Source: Luzula sylvatica
Lineage: Eukaryota; Streptophyta; Magnoliopsida; Poales; Juncaceae
Direction of reading: 5' to 3'
Length of the DNA stretch: 64,000 nt
Assembly (NCBI GenBank): GCA_946800325.1
Contig: OX326958.1
Span: 25,150,914-25,214,913, forward strand
Shown here: positions 24,303-36,199 of the stretch, one piece after another
How the letters are laid out: every line of letters starts with the position of its first letter
How positions within the stretch are numbered: the first letter of the stretch is position 1
Translations under genes and position numbers: made by a program
Notes under the pieces: generated by a model
Seen by the model: the letters and a program-made list of their open reading frames with translations, nothing else
The model's database searches: none
What the model was told of the DNA's origin: nothing

Positions 24303-25640
24303 AGATGGAATTGGGCGCCGTTTCTTGCGAATATGAGTCGTTGAGCATCTTCAATCGATACTCATCTTGCGAAAACTATTTTTTTCTCTCTCCAGGCCGC
24401 GGTACAAGGTAGTAAGTAGCGGCTTCGGCAAAAGGAGATGGAATTGGGCTCCGTTTCAGGCGAATCTGAGTGCTTGAGCATCTTCGATCGATATGGATCT
24501 TGAGGTTTTTTTTGTGCTTCTTTTGTTTAATTTCTGACGAAGCTTAGTGGTTGTGAATCTTCAATCGATATGCAGAGATAAGAGTTCGAGTTTGTCGACA
24601 AATCTAAAGATGGAGTCGAGTCCGAGCCCGAATCTGATTTGGAGACCGAAGAGTCTGGATCTGGTATTCAAAATTGTATTAATCAATTAAAGGTATGTTT
24701 TTTTTGGTGATATACCCTATACGGCGAATGGAATCAGCATAGACGACGCTACAGGTATTGCGATTTCGTATAAATACTCAATTCTAAGAAAGAGATGCCA
24801 GATTAATTGTTTGATATAGGATGCTGCAGGTTTGACTCGATTGGGTGCAAGTGTAGAGGATTTTTTTGCAAGTGGCGATCATCATCATCAAGGTCCGAAT
24901 CATCGGATTTGTTTGCAAGTGGCGATCTCCCTAAACCTGCGGAAACTCTAGCTACTATGCGACATTGGTTGTCAGATGTTGGTGAGGTAATTAACTCTAA
25001 TAATTATTTTAATTAGTAATTTAGTACATTGTAAATAGAAGGGCATTTTGGTCATAAACATTTTTCTAATTTGAAAACTGTTTTTTTTTTCTTTTTTCAA
25101 TTTAACATTCTTTTCGGTTTCTAACTTTTTTAGTTTGAAAACTGTTTTCTGTTTTGAAACATTGTTGCTTTTTCCCTTTTCGAAACGGATTTTATTTATA
25201 TTTAAGTTTCGAAATAATTGCGCAAAATTGACATTGTGTCGAAATGTAGGAAATGGCAGAGTGGAGATTGGGGGGCCCAACAATGTTCAGAGGCTATCAT
25301 CGTCGTCACTGTCGGAATCGACATCGTCATCAAGGTCAGCATGATCTCTCGAAAATATGCATGATTTGAAACAAATTCAGGGTTGTTTTGGTAAATATTA
25401 CAATTTTTCAGTTGTTTCTATATTTAATTATTCTTTTTGTATTAGTTTTGTGTAGGACAACTATGAGGTGATGCTGCGATGGAAGAGCGAGGATATTTTG
25501 TCGACTTTTATCTGAAATTAAATTGTGTCTTGAGTACTATAAAAATGGCAACACATGACTGGACGATTTATGAATTCGAGGGCAGCATTTGCGAACATAG
25601 GTGGGGCCAAAATAGTCAAGAGGACAATTATCAAGTTGGA
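24303..25640 (+). pseudogene. Possible gene fragment with duplicated first exon
   Basis: Two tandem ~130-bp copies (about 24280-24370 and 24390-24500) each encode MELG(A/S)VS, then LSIF(N/D)RY. Later exon-like pieces have GT/AG borders. One ends near 24692 (KSKDGVESEPESDLETEESG, donor GTATG). One is at ~24820-24987 (DAAGLTRLGASVEDFFASGD, later SDLFASGDLPKPAET, donor GTAATT). One is at ~25250-25333 (MAEWRLGGPTMFRGYHRR), and one at ~25457-25492 (DNYEVMLRWKSE). Frames do not join cleanly and I recognise no domain. It may be a captured or decayed host gene. Confidence 0.3.
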
Positions 25641-25684
25641 ACTGTAAGTACTCAACAAACTTTTTTATTGTTGCTATTTATGTA

Positions 25685-25990
25685 GTATTAATTAATCTAT
25701 ATTTGTATTTTTATTAAATAAACTAAAGTGTCTAATTATACTTTAATTAGTGCGTTTATGACCGAGCTTAAGCCCGATTCTTCTGTTACAAAGGTAATTT
25801 TTTCTTATAATATTAAACATATAATTTCATAGTTTAAAATCCTAAACATGTTAATTATTTTTTGAATTTGTATGTTTTATTTGTTGTGCATATTATTTTT
25901 ATACATCTTTGTATTGTATGATTTTAGATTGTGGACAAGTAATAATCATTTCCTTTGCTCACAACAATTAAAAAACATTCAAAAGAGTTC
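25685..25990. other. AT-rich spacer
   Basis: Nothing recognisable. Confidence 0.4.
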
Positions 25991-25994
25991 ACAA

Positions 25995-26352
25995 ATAATG
26001 GTACAAATACGAAATACGAATGTAAATACACATATACATATAATACACGAATACAAATACATGAATATGAACACACGGACATAAATGCGAATATGATTGT
26101 GAAACACGAATATGAAATACTAATATTTTACAAATAAAAATGAAAGAACACAAATTGAAATAGGATACGAATAATACACGAATACATAAATATAAATACA
26201 AATACAAAAACAACAAGACAAATACTATTGCCAATACCAACTGAAACAATGAAATACGAAATAAAAATACTAATGAAAATGCAAACGCAACAACAAAATC
26301 GAAATACAAATACGGGATACAAATACGAAGAACACATTATCATCATCCTCAT

Positions 26353-26402
<50 letters not shown>

Positions 26403-27260
26403 GACATCATCGTTGTATCATCATCATCAACAACATCATCATCACCCTCAGAATCATCGTCGTCGTCATCATCATTATCATCAAAATACGGATACAAAAT
26501 ACAAATTTCCATAAAAAATATATATACACATAAAAAATAGAAATACAAGTACGAATACCAACTACCATTACGGAATACAAATACAAAATACATATACAAA
26601 TACGAAATATATACACGAGTACGAAATACGAAATACGAAATTGAGATATGAATAATATATGAATATTAATACGAACATAAGCACGGACACGAATACTAAT
26701 ACGATTACGAATTACGAATAACGAATTACGAAATCACACGATTACAAATATGAAACACGAATACTGATACGAATACGCCAATAAAAATTATAACATGATA
26801 ATCACATCATCAACGTCATATCATCATATTCATCATATCATCGTCATCATCATGCGGATACAAAATACAAGAAACGAACAACGGAAAAAAAATACAAATA
26901 CAAATACAAGTACAAACACCTAATACAATTACGGAGTACAAATACGAAATACATATACAAATACGAATTAACAACATGAGTACGAAATATGAATATGTAT
27001 ACAAATACGAACACAAACATAACCACGAACACGAATACAAATACGATTAAGAATTAAGAATTACGAGTTACGAATAATGAATTAAGAAATACGAAATCAC
27101 ACGAATGCAAATATGAAACACAAATGCTAACACGAATACGTGATTAAGAATAATACGCAAATACAAATACATAAATACAAATATACCGACACGAATGTGA
27201 ATATGAATACGAAATACGAACACAAAATACAAATACAAATACAAGCAAAAATATGAACAA
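25995..27260. repeat. Degenerate (TACGAA/TACAAA)n region, ~1.2 kb, with (ATC)n runs
   Basis: AAATACGAATACAAATACG-type hexanucleotide units fill the interval and are broken by two ATC-rich blocks near 26340-26480 and 26805-26850. Long minus-strand ORFs here (YLYLYLCIR-like) are translation of the repeat. Confidence 0.9.
26353..26403. repeat. (ATC)17 microsatellite
   Basis: Perfect trinucleotide run inside the hexanucleotide region. Confidence 0.95.
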
Positions 27261-27379
27261 TTCGATATATTTCGGAAATGAGGACATGTTAATCACCGTC
27301 ATCGTCATCATTATTATTAATAGTACTTATCGGCTCGATTGTGCCGAACTCTCCCGCTTCCACGTCATCTCAAATGGAA

Positions 27380-28605
27380 AATATATAAATCCCTCCTGTG
27401 GCTTCTCTTCCTCTCGCTTCTCTTGCCCAAGCCCTAAAACACTCGACTTAAAACGTTCTCAATTGCAGGGATTTGCAAGATGGCGACGGCGTGATGTGGA
27501 GCAGGCGACGGCGCGAGGCGGAGCATGCAACAGTGCGAGGCAGAGTAGGCACTGCACATTCAAACCCTAAAACCCTCGATGCAGCAGCAGCTTTGCGAGG
27601 CTGCTCTTCTTCATCTCTTTTCCTTCGCTTCTACAGAACTCTCACCCATTTTGGAAGGGATTTCTCTTTACAGGTAAAGCAATCTCGATCTTCTAAAGTT
27701 GTGTTGGGAATTTGGATTTTTTTTCTTCACTTTCGAAGCTAATCTATTGCTCTGCCAGTAGAGTTTTTGGGTTATTGTCATGGAAAACACGATTGAATTT
27801 GAAATTGATATATTTGGTTAAAAAGTAGCAGTATTGATACTTGTAAATTTATAAATTAAAAAAAATACCACTGAAATGTTAACTGTATCAAGAATTTCAA
27901 GATTTTTCTTCATAAAAATCAGATTTTACAAGTTTGTTTTTGTTATTTTCATAATTTGAAGGGGTATAACTGATGTTTTGAAATTTTATAAGGCTATTTT
28001 TGGGATTTTTATCACAACATTTTTCTCCAATTGTCAGCATTTATGAATTTATTGTGCAAAATTTCTGGAACATAAGTTTATTTTGTAAATTTTGAACAAA
28101 ATTGAGAGTTTTTTTCCCTATTTTTAAGCAACTTAGAGTTTTCATTTCAAATTTCAACATTTTATAAGGGCATTTTGTGTCTGATTTAAAGTGGCATATC
28201 TGATATTTCCAGGCTTTATAAGAATATTTTTGTAATTTTCATATTTTAGAGAGGTAAGTTTTTGTTATTTTCATAATTTTAAAGGGTATAACTGATATTT
28301 TGAAGTTTTATAAGGTTATTTTTGGGATTTTTATCACAGCAACATTTTTTTCAAATTGAAGGGATTATTTTTCTACCTTATTTTCTTCTCCAATTATCAG
28401 CATTTCTGAATTTATTGTGCAAATTTTTGGAAAATAAGTTTATTTTGTAAATATAATTAAGAACACATCATTGAATTTGATGTAAGTATTTGTTAATTAT
28501 TATTATTTATTTTTCTAACAAATATGTCAAATAAGTATATTTAATAGATTTCTTTTTGTTTCAGTCAAAATTTAATGATATGACAAGAGCTGCGGCTTTC
28601 CCTGT
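27380..28605 (+). pseudogene. Possible first exons of an unrecognised gene
   Basis: A TATA-like AAATATATAAATCC at about 27380 is followed by a C/T-rich leader with AAACCCTAA near 27560. The frame 27473-27673 gives a short Arg/Ala/Ser-rich peptide ending FLRFYRTLTHFGRDFSLQ at a good donor (CAG/GTAAAG). A small exon at ~28565-28603 (SKFNDMTRAAAFP) ends at GTAAGG. No later exons follow and no domain is recognised. The peptide would suit a transit sequence, but that is only a guess. Confidence 0.25.
27939..28450. repeat. Imperfect ~320-bp direct duplication in AT-rich sequence
   Basis: GGGTATAACTGAT...AGGYTATTTTTGGGATTTTT and the following TCAGCATTTMTGAATTTATT block appear at about 27960-28095 and again at about 28280-28450. 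Confidence 0.65.
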
Positions 28606-28609
28606 AAGG

Positions 28610-29455
28610 CACCAAAAGAGGTCAACCAAATGTAGCATTTTTTTTTTTTGGGTAATCTTTGGAAAATTAATTGTATTTTTTCCTTGCATTAATCGTTTAT
28701 CACTATAGGTATAATTCATTTTCTACATGCCTTCAAATTTGAGTATTGTTGTTTCTATAACTAAATTAGCCATTTATGGAGTGTTTCATCCCATGTTAAT
28801 TTCATTTTTATGTAATCTCTAACTTGTATGTTTTTTTGATCAATATTTATGGTTTTATTTTTTTAGATGCCTCCAAATCAGTATTTTGAATCTTTATGAT
28901 GTTTCTCAAATGCTAATACTTGAATTTTTATGATGTGTAATTTGGGTTACAACAACAATCATGAAAACTTTTGATTGTTATTAATGCTGTATAGTAGTCT
29001 AAAATTCAAAATTTGTAGTAGTTCAGTTCGAAACAAAGCTCGTGCATGGGTGCGGGTGTTTTGCTAGTGCAAATTATATGAGCATTTGATTATTCTTACC
29101 TCACTTGTCAAGATCAATACTTCTCATAAAGCCTATCTTTATTAGCCCAACTCCGACCCAATAATACTCAAACTGTATTATACCAGCAAAATAATTAATT
29201 TAGCACATACTTGCTAATGCGGTATTCAAGAATCAGTGCTAATATTTGTTCTAGTGGTCCACTTTGTGTGTATTATGTCCAATAAAATAATAAAAAATAC
29301 GAAATGAAGAATGTTATATGGTTCATTGGCAATGGAATTACAAGAAACAAAAAGTATAATAGAAGGGATTCATACTTTGGAAGTGATGTAATAAAGTAAT
29401 CGGAATTCTTTTACTCGAATACTTTATTCAAAGTTAACAAAGTTAACAATAGTTA
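28610..29455. other. Non-coding stretch
   Basis: AT-rich, with no supported gene or element border. Short direct repeats of AAAGTTAACAA precede the truncated LINE. Confidence 0.5.
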
Positions 29456-29464
29456 CAAATATTC

Positions 29465-29884
29465 AAAGTTAACAACTATCCCGGAATATAGACCAATTAG
29501 CATTATCTCAACTCCAATCAAATTAATTACAAAACTCCTTGCACTACGATTACAACCCGCAATGTCCTCTCTCATCCATCGATGCCAATCAACTTTTATT
29601 AAAAACCGCTCCATCACGGAGACATTCATCACATCGAGAGAAATGCTCAATTACTACCACAAATCCAAAATATCCTCGGCCATGTTAAAAATAAATTTTA
29701 AGAAGGCTTTTGACAACATTAGTTGGGAATTTTTACAAGAGATCTTGAGAGCTCGGGGCTTCCCACCGCTATGGATCCAATGGATAGCTCAATTGTTAAC
29801 CACGTCGAGCTCATCCATTCATACAAATGGTTTGCGGGGCCCGCACTGTCTTCACAAAAGAGGTCTCCGTCAAGGAGATCCATT

Positions 29885-29916
<32 letters not shown>

Positions 29917-31230
29917 TTCTATTCACTTTGGCCGTCGATGCGCTACAAGTCATGATAACTCCGCACTCAACCTCTCCTAACCGGCCCAATTCTCTTTGCA
30001 CCAACTATATTACAATATGCCGACGACACTCTTCTCTTTATGGAAGCTAACCCACAAAGTACCAAGATCATCATGCACACCATAGAGCTCTTCTCCAATA
30101 TCTCGGGTCTTGATATTAATTGGGATAAAAGTTGTTTCGTCCCAATCGCAATCCCCGTTGAATTACATGATCACGTAGCTACGCTAGCACGTTGTAGAAA
30201 AAAGACATTAGCAATGAAATATCTAGGGTTACCGTCTCTTATAAGCGGCCAAGTAAATTCACATTTCGCCCAATTATAGACAAACTTAACAACAAACTAA
30301 ACAATTGGCAAAACAAACTTCTCTCACTAGGAGGTCGCATCATACTCGTAAACTCGGGTACTAAGAGCAATCCAGAACTATTACATGCAAGCTTTCATCC
30401 TACCTAAAGGGACGATTGATGAGATTAACAAACTTACACGCGCTTTCTTTTGGAAAGGCAAAAACAAAATCTCGGGTGGACATTGTCTTGTGAATTGGAG
30501 CGGGATTTGTCTACCAAAGGTAAATGGAGGAATAGGGATAATAGACATTACTAAGTAAAATCAAGCGCTCGCGCTAAGATGGCTCTACAAAATTGACTTT
30601 GAAAATGAGTCTCAATGGACGGTAACAATGCGACAACTATTTAACATACAAGGGGTGGGGGACCTCATTGATATTCCAACAAACCTAACCTCCTTCTTTA
30701 TCCAGGATTTAAAATTTTTAATACCCCTCTACAACTCCTTCTTGACCACCGACGACCAACCCCATTTCAACTCGGCCCACATTTATGCACGACACACTCA
30801 CCCGGGTGTGATTTGTAGATGGACTCCGTTACTCTTCGCGATCAAGGCACCATTGAAAGTTAAACTCTTTGGTTGGCTAGCATTAAACAACCGGATACTA
30901 ACACGGACAACTTGGCCAAACGGGGTTGGCCTCACGACACCATATGTCCCCTATGCGCACAAGCTCAAGAAACGGTGGAGCACTTACTATATACCTGCCC
31001 TTTTGTTTTGCATCTCTGGACGATGATACACCCGACCATATGAGGCTCCGCACTGACACTCGAGGAAGCATGGCTTCGGTCCAGAGCAAGACTATGGACT
31101 GTATGGCGTGAAAGAAGTCAACAAATCTTCCGCAGAAAGGCACGCATGCATTGCTTGCTAGTAACGGTAATAGAAGACCTGACCCACAAATGGGGCAGAT
31201 ATTGTTAGTTCTAAGATCCGCACTAATTGA
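29465..31230 (+). pseudogene. LINE RT and zf-RVT remnant with an internal poly-C tract
   Basis: Open frame 29562-30050 carries QSTFIKNRSITETF, then INFKKAFDNISWEFL and KRGLRQGDPL. The conserved SP of GDPLSPLLF is replaced by a proline run encoded by 31 consecutive C (29886-29916), after which LLFTLAVDALQ resumes in frame. The YADD region at about 30017 is out of frame. Frames 30040-30279 (FSNISGLDINWDKS) and 30628-31026 (APLKVKLFGWLALNNRILT, zf-RVT start) continue the protein. Several stops and shifts make it non-functional. Confidence 0.8.
29886..29916. repeat. (C)31 homopolymer
   Basis: An uninterrupted run of 31 C within the RT. It is either an expanded tract or an assembly/sequencing artefact. 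Confidence 0.9.
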
Positions 31231-31239
31231 GCTAGTTAT

Positions 31240-31575
31240 TGTTAATAAGCCCAAGCCCGAATTAATATTTATCAAGTTTAATTAGCTCAAATAATTTTAG
31301 GGAAAGATTATTTTAAGGAAAGAAATTTAGGAAATAATTATGGGGCAGGTTTTAATTATAAGGAAATTAGTTTAGGAAATAGTTTTAAGGCAATGTTTTA
31401 ATTCCTTGTATTTCAAGTTTATGGAGCCTATAAATATGGCTTGGATGTATAGCAATCAAAATATCAATTAGAAAAAAAGAGAAAGACTTGTAAAAGCCTA
31501 TTAGAATTATAAGTGAGAGTTTTGTTTATTAGTAATCCCTATTTGAATCCATATTCGAATTTCGTATTACCAACA
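31240..31575 (+). repeat. 5' LTR of copia 2
   Basis: 336 bp. It differs from the 3' LTR at roughly a dozen or more positions by eye, about 4 percent. Confidence 0.92.
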
Positions 31576-31577
31576 AA

Positions 31578-31595
31578 TTGGCATCAGAGCGATGG
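31578..31595 (+). promoter_or_regulatory. Copia 2 primer-binding site
   Basis: TTGGCATCAGAGCGATGG after the 5' LTR. TGGCATCAGAGC matches the initiator-Met-type copia PBS better than copia 1 does. Confidence 0.8.
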
Positions 31596-32898
31596 CGAGT
31601 TCCGGGAGTGCTTTTGGCCATATACCGCTACCGTGATTGACGAAGACGAATTACGAAGTATGGAGTATCCAGATGAGGGCGTTACTCGGTGCGCAAGATG
31701 TTTGGGAGATAGTCGAAGCTGGCTACGTGGAACCGGTTGTCGAAACAGAGCAGACGGTAAACCAGTTGAAAGCAATGAAAGAGAAACGAGTGAAGGACAA
31801 GACCGACCCGTACCTGTTGTACCAAGGTGTAGAGGAGTCAGGTTTTCAGAAGATTGCCGGCGCAAAAATTTCAAAGGAAGCATGGGACACTTTGGAGAAA
31901 ATGTTCAAGGGTGCCGACCGAGTGAAGAAAGTAAGGCTTCAGACTTTGCAAGGCGAATTGGAGTCCATGAAGATGAAGGAATCAGAGGGAGTGTCCGATT
32001 ATATTTCGCGTGTACAAGCAGTGACGAATCAGTTAAAGGGCAACGGAGAAGCTCCAAGCGACGCAAGAGTTGTTGAGAAGATTCTACGGTCTTTAACCGA
32101 GAAGTTCGAAAACGTGGTGTGCGCAAATGAAGAGTCGAATGATTTAGATCAAATGGCCGTTGATGAACTGGCAGGTTCACTCGAGGCACACGAACAGTGA
32201 AAGAAAAAGAAGGAGAACGAGGCACACCAAGAGGCTCTGCAAGTCAAGGCGACCATAGATGAAGACAAGGTGATGTACGTCGAGAACAATCGAGGAATAG
32301 GACGCGGCCGTGGAGGTCGATTTGGTGGTCGAGGCAGAGGCGAAAACTATAATTCCGAAGAAAAGAAGCAACCGAATCAGCAAAATCGGCGCGGCCGAGG
32401 ACGAGGTCGTGGCCGAGGAACCTGGTCGAATCGAGCAAGTGTCGAGTGTTACAATTACGGCAAGCCCGGACACTACGCGAAGGAGTGCTGGTTCGAGAAA
32501 AAGGTAAAAGAAAATGCCAACCTAGTAGAGATGGAGGCAAATGATGGTGTTCTCATGATGGCTCACACAGACACCACATCGGAGAGCGATACGATCTGGT
32601 ACCTCGACACTGGCGCAAGCAACCACATGTGCGGGCACAAACCTTTTCGTAGAGATGAAGGAGATAGACGATGGGCACGTGTCATTTGGAGATGCGTCAA
32701 AGGTCCAAGTGAAGGGCAAAGATAAAATTCGATTCTATCAGAAGGATGGTAAAGAAGGACAAGTTAGTACGTGTGCAGCGGTCTGCCAGATATGGTGCAC
32801 GGTCTGCGAGAGTTGGCGAAAAAGGATATGGTGCACGGTCTGCCAGATATCGACTACACGAGCAGATTTTGCGAAGGTTGCGTACTCGGTAAACATGC
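31592..32898 (+). pseudogene. Copia 2 gag and protease part
   Basis: It starts MASSGSAFGHIPLP at 31592, but the next codon is TGA where copia 1 has CGA (Arg), a C-to-T change. Gag continues in the frame 31637-32200 to a second stop (EQ-stop-KKKK). After it come an RGG-rich stretch and a knuckle CYNYGKPGHYAKEC, whose second cysteine is mutated to Tyr, so it would not bind zinc normally. The protease motif WYLDTGASNHMCG is intact, then the frame shifts. Bases 32760-32890 are rearranged, with a repeated TATGGTGCACGGTCTGC, and coding is cut at GKHA by the Athila-like element. Confidence 0.9.
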
Positions 32899-34533
32899 TG
32901 ATAAGAGGAAAATGAAGCACCTTTTTGATATCTAATTTGGGGATTTTAGCCCTTTTGAATCACAACTTTATATATACAATTGTTCATATTTGAGATAACA
33001 AGAATATTTCTTCACTAAGTGTGTTTTATTGCTTAATTACAGGTTTTAGAAAGAAATTCTGGGAATTTGGAAAGTGTAGTTGTCTCCAACACGTCAAGAG
33101 GAATAAAAACGATATATTATACCGATATATTCGGTACATGAATGAGACGGGAGGCAAACAATCATCATGATAGAAACTTACACAAGAGTCCACACGAAAA
33201 CCACTCAATCCTTAGCCCTTATCCTTCCCACCTACCTTTGGTGGAAATTACTTCATTACCCCCAATCCTCTCCACCAACTCGTGACCAATAAGAAGACTC
33301 CGTGAGTGCTATAAATAAGACGAAAAGGGCCACGAGTTGAGGGCGCCCCCTCCCCCGCTCTTCGGAGCACTTTCTCCCTCTCTCTCACTCTCTCTCTCTT
33401 TTAGCAAGTCCAAGAATCTTTCAAGATCACGCAAGAATTACCAAGAACGAACGATAAAATCTCTAAGATCGATCACCGAATAGAAGCTCACTTCATTCGG
33501 TGAATTGGTCTACACTTCGACGAAGATCGAGTTGCGAGGATTGAGGTGGAGCTTTCTTCATCCAAATCCGCGCAAGCAAGGAGTCAAGCTTACTCTATTC
33601 CACTCGGGAGCTTTCTTCCAATTGGACTTCTTGCAAATCTCGAGTTCACTCAACCGGTACGGAGCTTACTTCGATTGGCGAGTGGATTGGTACGAAAGGA
33701 AAACGTTGTGCGAGGCGACTAGCTCACTAGCATCTCAAAACAACGGAGAAGGCATCCAAGACGAGACTCGGAGCTCACTTCATCTCTCTAGGTGTTTTCT
33801 TTCCTTTTCTTGAAATTCTTGTAGTATTAAATTGAATTGGATTTGTGTAAAGAATTCGTGGTTTAATGAATCTTTCTCTTTGCTCTAAATCTTCCTTGTT
33901 TGTTTGTGTGATCTTAGTGCTTGATACTTAGTTTAATTACTTCTAAATTTGAATCCAAAACAAACCATCAAACTGCTCCCAATTCAAATCTCAAACTTAA
34001 TTCCAGAACTAATTCCGTTATAACGGACACAAATTGCGTTACAACGGACTGGACGGTTGGTCCTTGAATATTCAGTTGGTTATACTTCCGTTGTAACGCA
34101 CATACATGTCCGTTGTTACGGACTAGTGAGGATTTTCACACAAGAGGCTCAATACAAGTGTGTTATAACGGACATAAGGGTCCGTTGTAACGGATTAACC
34201 AATCCGTTGCAACACAACCACTGTTCGTTATAACGGACAAGTATAGTGCGTTATAACAGAGTTTCATCCGTTGTAACGGACGTTCATATCACTTTTAGCG
34301 ACAGAATTTTCACTCAAGTCCGTTGTAACGGACTCACTTCCGTTGTAACGGACTATCTTCTGTGAATTTTCTTTGCTATTTCTTGTCTAGTTTTGATTCA
34401 TTATTTGACGCATATACTCCTCGTGGAACGAACTTTCATATATTTCCACTATACAACTATAGTTTCCAACTTGTTGATTGAATCGGGTTTTCGAATACAA
34501 CGATAATTTTACACGCCGAAATCCCGCTCATCA
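32899..34533 (+). repeat. 5' LTR of the Athila-like element
   Basis: 1635 bp. TATA-like GTGCTATAAATAAG at about 33308 precedes a CT-rich leader. A palindrome cluster at ~34010-34360 lies downstream of it and is likely transcribed. A 102-codon ORF (33505-33813) is identical in frame in the other LTR, but the copies are too recent for this to show selection. Confidence 0.92.
34010..34360. repeat. Cluster of ~12 palindromes, consensus TCCGTTRTAACGGA, in the 5' LTR
   Basis: Units near 34014, 34037, 34086, 34108, 34158, 34178, 34201, 34222, 34241, 34267, 34318 and 34337, each with CG in both arms. Variants such as CCGTTGCAAC are one or two transitions from consensus. Two more units are at about 36210-36245 inside the element. 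Confidence 0.85.
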
Positions 34534-34535
34534 AA

Positions 34536-34553
34536 TGGCGCCGCTGCCGGGGA
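34536..34553 (+). promoter_or_regulatory. Athila-type primer-binding site
   Basis: TGGCGCCGCTGCCGGGGA. The Athila form TGGCGCCGTTGCCGGGGA differs at one base; it pairs with the 3' end of tRNA-Asp. Confidence 0.85.
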
Positions 34554-34688
34554 GTAATGTTTAAGTCTAATTTTGAATCAAACTTGCAAGCTCGAGTGAC
34601 ATTTTTAATAGATTTGATACATTTGAACTTGATATTTCACTAATTTCGAAAATTTTCTATTCTTGCAAGGTACACGAAGTGGAGCAAG

Positions 34689-35867
34689 ATGGATCATCAA
34701 GAAAGACCAAAATCGCTTCGGGAGTTAATACGTCTCAGTAGAGCCGCAAAAGGATATCCGGACTCCATGACAAATCAAGAGATTATCGAGCTACAATTTC
34801 AAGAATGGGAAGAAATGGAAGAAAGGAAAGATAGAGAACGAAGGCTCGGTTGGCTCTCAAGTTCACCCTCAAATCAATACGATGAATCACGCACCGAGAC
34901 CCTTTATCAAGATCCCATCTACGAAGCTCGCCAATACGAAAACGAATCCCCATGGGGTTATGAGACACAATCTTATGCCGAAACCGCTAACAACTACTCA
35001 AACCCCATGTACTCATACCCCATATACGAACCTTCTCAAAACGAACTCGAATCTCAACATGAATTTGAATACCAAGATCACCCATTTCAATCCCAAAACG
35101 AAAATCCAAACCAAGAATTAAAACGAATAATGGAGGAAGTGAGGGCGATGATAAAACAAAATGTCGAAGGATTAAATCAAGGTTTAGAAGAATTCAAACA
35201 AGAAATCAAACATGAAATCAAACAAGATTTTGAAGAAATCAAACAAGAAATTAAAACCACCTCTCGACGACTCGGAAATATTCAATCCACGCTCAATGAT
35301 CTAGATCAAAGAGTGACTTGTCTCGAGTTAGAATATTCAAACGAGGAGATCGTGGAGATTGAAAGTGACAAGAGTTCGAGTATGGGGGGATTCGATGAAA
35401 GCATTGGAACGAGGATTGAAGAAGAAAAGGTGTCATTGGATTCGACTCTCCAAAAGACGGTTCAACTCACTCCAATCGATGAAAATGCGCAATTATCAAA
35501 CGAGCAAGAAGAGAAATCTACAATTCTCCAAGGTGAATTCTTTCCATATATCATCAATTTTAATTCATTTAAGAACTATGATGCTTCTCACGATAGAAAT
35601 TCACCTTGTGTAGATTTATCAAGGAAGTCAAATACATTCGAGACACTCACACCTCTCACAACTCCTCTTCATCAAACTCCAAGCGATGAAGCAATTCGAA
35701 AAATTCGAAGCAAGATTGAGGAAATAATGACGCCACTTTCGACATATGCAAAACGAGTGATACAAGCGCCGATTTCTCTCATCTCCAACATCTCAAAGGG
35801 AGTATTTCGAGGCAGTCGAAAAGTAGCGATCCATGTTAGTGCTTCGTTTAATTTTGAAGGAGGATAA
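34689..35867 (+). CDS. ORF of the pol-less Athila-like element, 392 aa, function unknown
   Basis: An intact frame from ATG at 34689, the first long frame after the PBS. The N-terminus is charged (MDHQERPKSLRELIRLSRAA), followed by a Tyr/Asn/Ser-rich stretch to about residue 125. A likely coiled coil at about 138-215 has FKQEIKHEIKQDFEEIKQEI. An acidic middle and a basic C-terminus (SKGVFRGSRKVAIH) follow. There is no zinc knuckle, protease or RT motif. It could be a divergent gag-like structural protein or an Athila accessory ORF; I cannot assign it. Being uninterrupted in a recent element is compatible with function, but age alone could explain it. Confidence 0.65.
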   Translation: MDHQERPKSLRELIRLSRAAKGYPDSMTNQEIIELQFQEWEEMEERKDRERRLGWLSSSPSNQYDESRTETLYQDPIYEARQYENESPWGYETQSYAETANNYSNPMYSYPIYEPSQNELESQHEFEYQDHPFQSQNENPNQELKRIMEEVRAMIKQNVEGLNQGLEEFKQEIKHEIKQDFEEIKQEIKTTSRRLGNIQSTLNDLDQRVTCLELEYSNEEIVEIESDKSSSMGGFDESIGTRIEEEKVSLDSTLQKTVQLTPIDENAQLSNEQEEKSTILQGEFFPYIINFNSFKNYDASHDRNSPCVDLSRKSNTFETLTPLTTPLHQTPSDEAIRKIRSKIEEIMTPLSTYAKRVIQAPISLISNISKGVFRGSRKVAIHVSASFNFEGG

Positions 35868-36118
35868 CATCGGCATGGTCGAGCTCGAGACCATAAACGA
35901 GAGCGCTAGCGAGGGAGGCAAACCCTCGTACCAACGGTGCAAGGACAACATGCTCAAGTTCAATTGGTGTGACCAAGACACGAGAAACGCAACAAGATGG
36001 ATGGAGGAGCAACAATTCGAAGACGATCAAGCACCACACATCAAAGGTTGTGTCTCTCCTTAACTTCTTTTAATTTTTCTCTTTATTATCGCTTGAGGAC
36101 AAGCGAAGGAATAAGTAT
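35868..36118 (+). other. Conserved Athila-type non-coding motif region
   Basis: ACCATAAACGAGAGCGCTAG, then GAGGGAGGCAAACCC, resembles the TAAAC..AGCGCT...GGGAGGCAACCC motif found near the end of coding in Athila-like elements. TTGAGGACAAGCGAAGG and AAGTATGGGG follow. It supports Athila ancestry. Confidence 0.5.
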
Positions 36119-36151
<33 letters not shown>

Positions 36152-36199
36152 ATACACACAGTCTTTGATCTATTAAAAAAAAAAAAAAAAAAAAAAAAA
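36119..36199. repeat. (G)32 tract followed by (A)25
   Basis: 32 consecutive G at 36119-36150, then a 24-bp spacer and 25 A at 36175-36199. It grows from an AAGTATGGGG motif like the one before the 3' LTR. Confidence 0.9.

Noticed and set aside
25989..27040. Hydrophobic, membrane-like ORFs
   Set aside because: Reverse reading of the TACGAA/TACAAA hexamers and ATC runs.
33505..33813. 102-aa ORF in both Athila-like LTRs (also 38247-38555)
   Set aside because: Identity between copies only reflects the young age of the element; no known domain and no evidence of translation.
35833..36063. 76-aa ORF after the 392-aa ORF
   Set aside because: It overlaps the Athila-type TAAAC..AGCGCT..GGGAGGC non-coding motif and has no recognisable domain.
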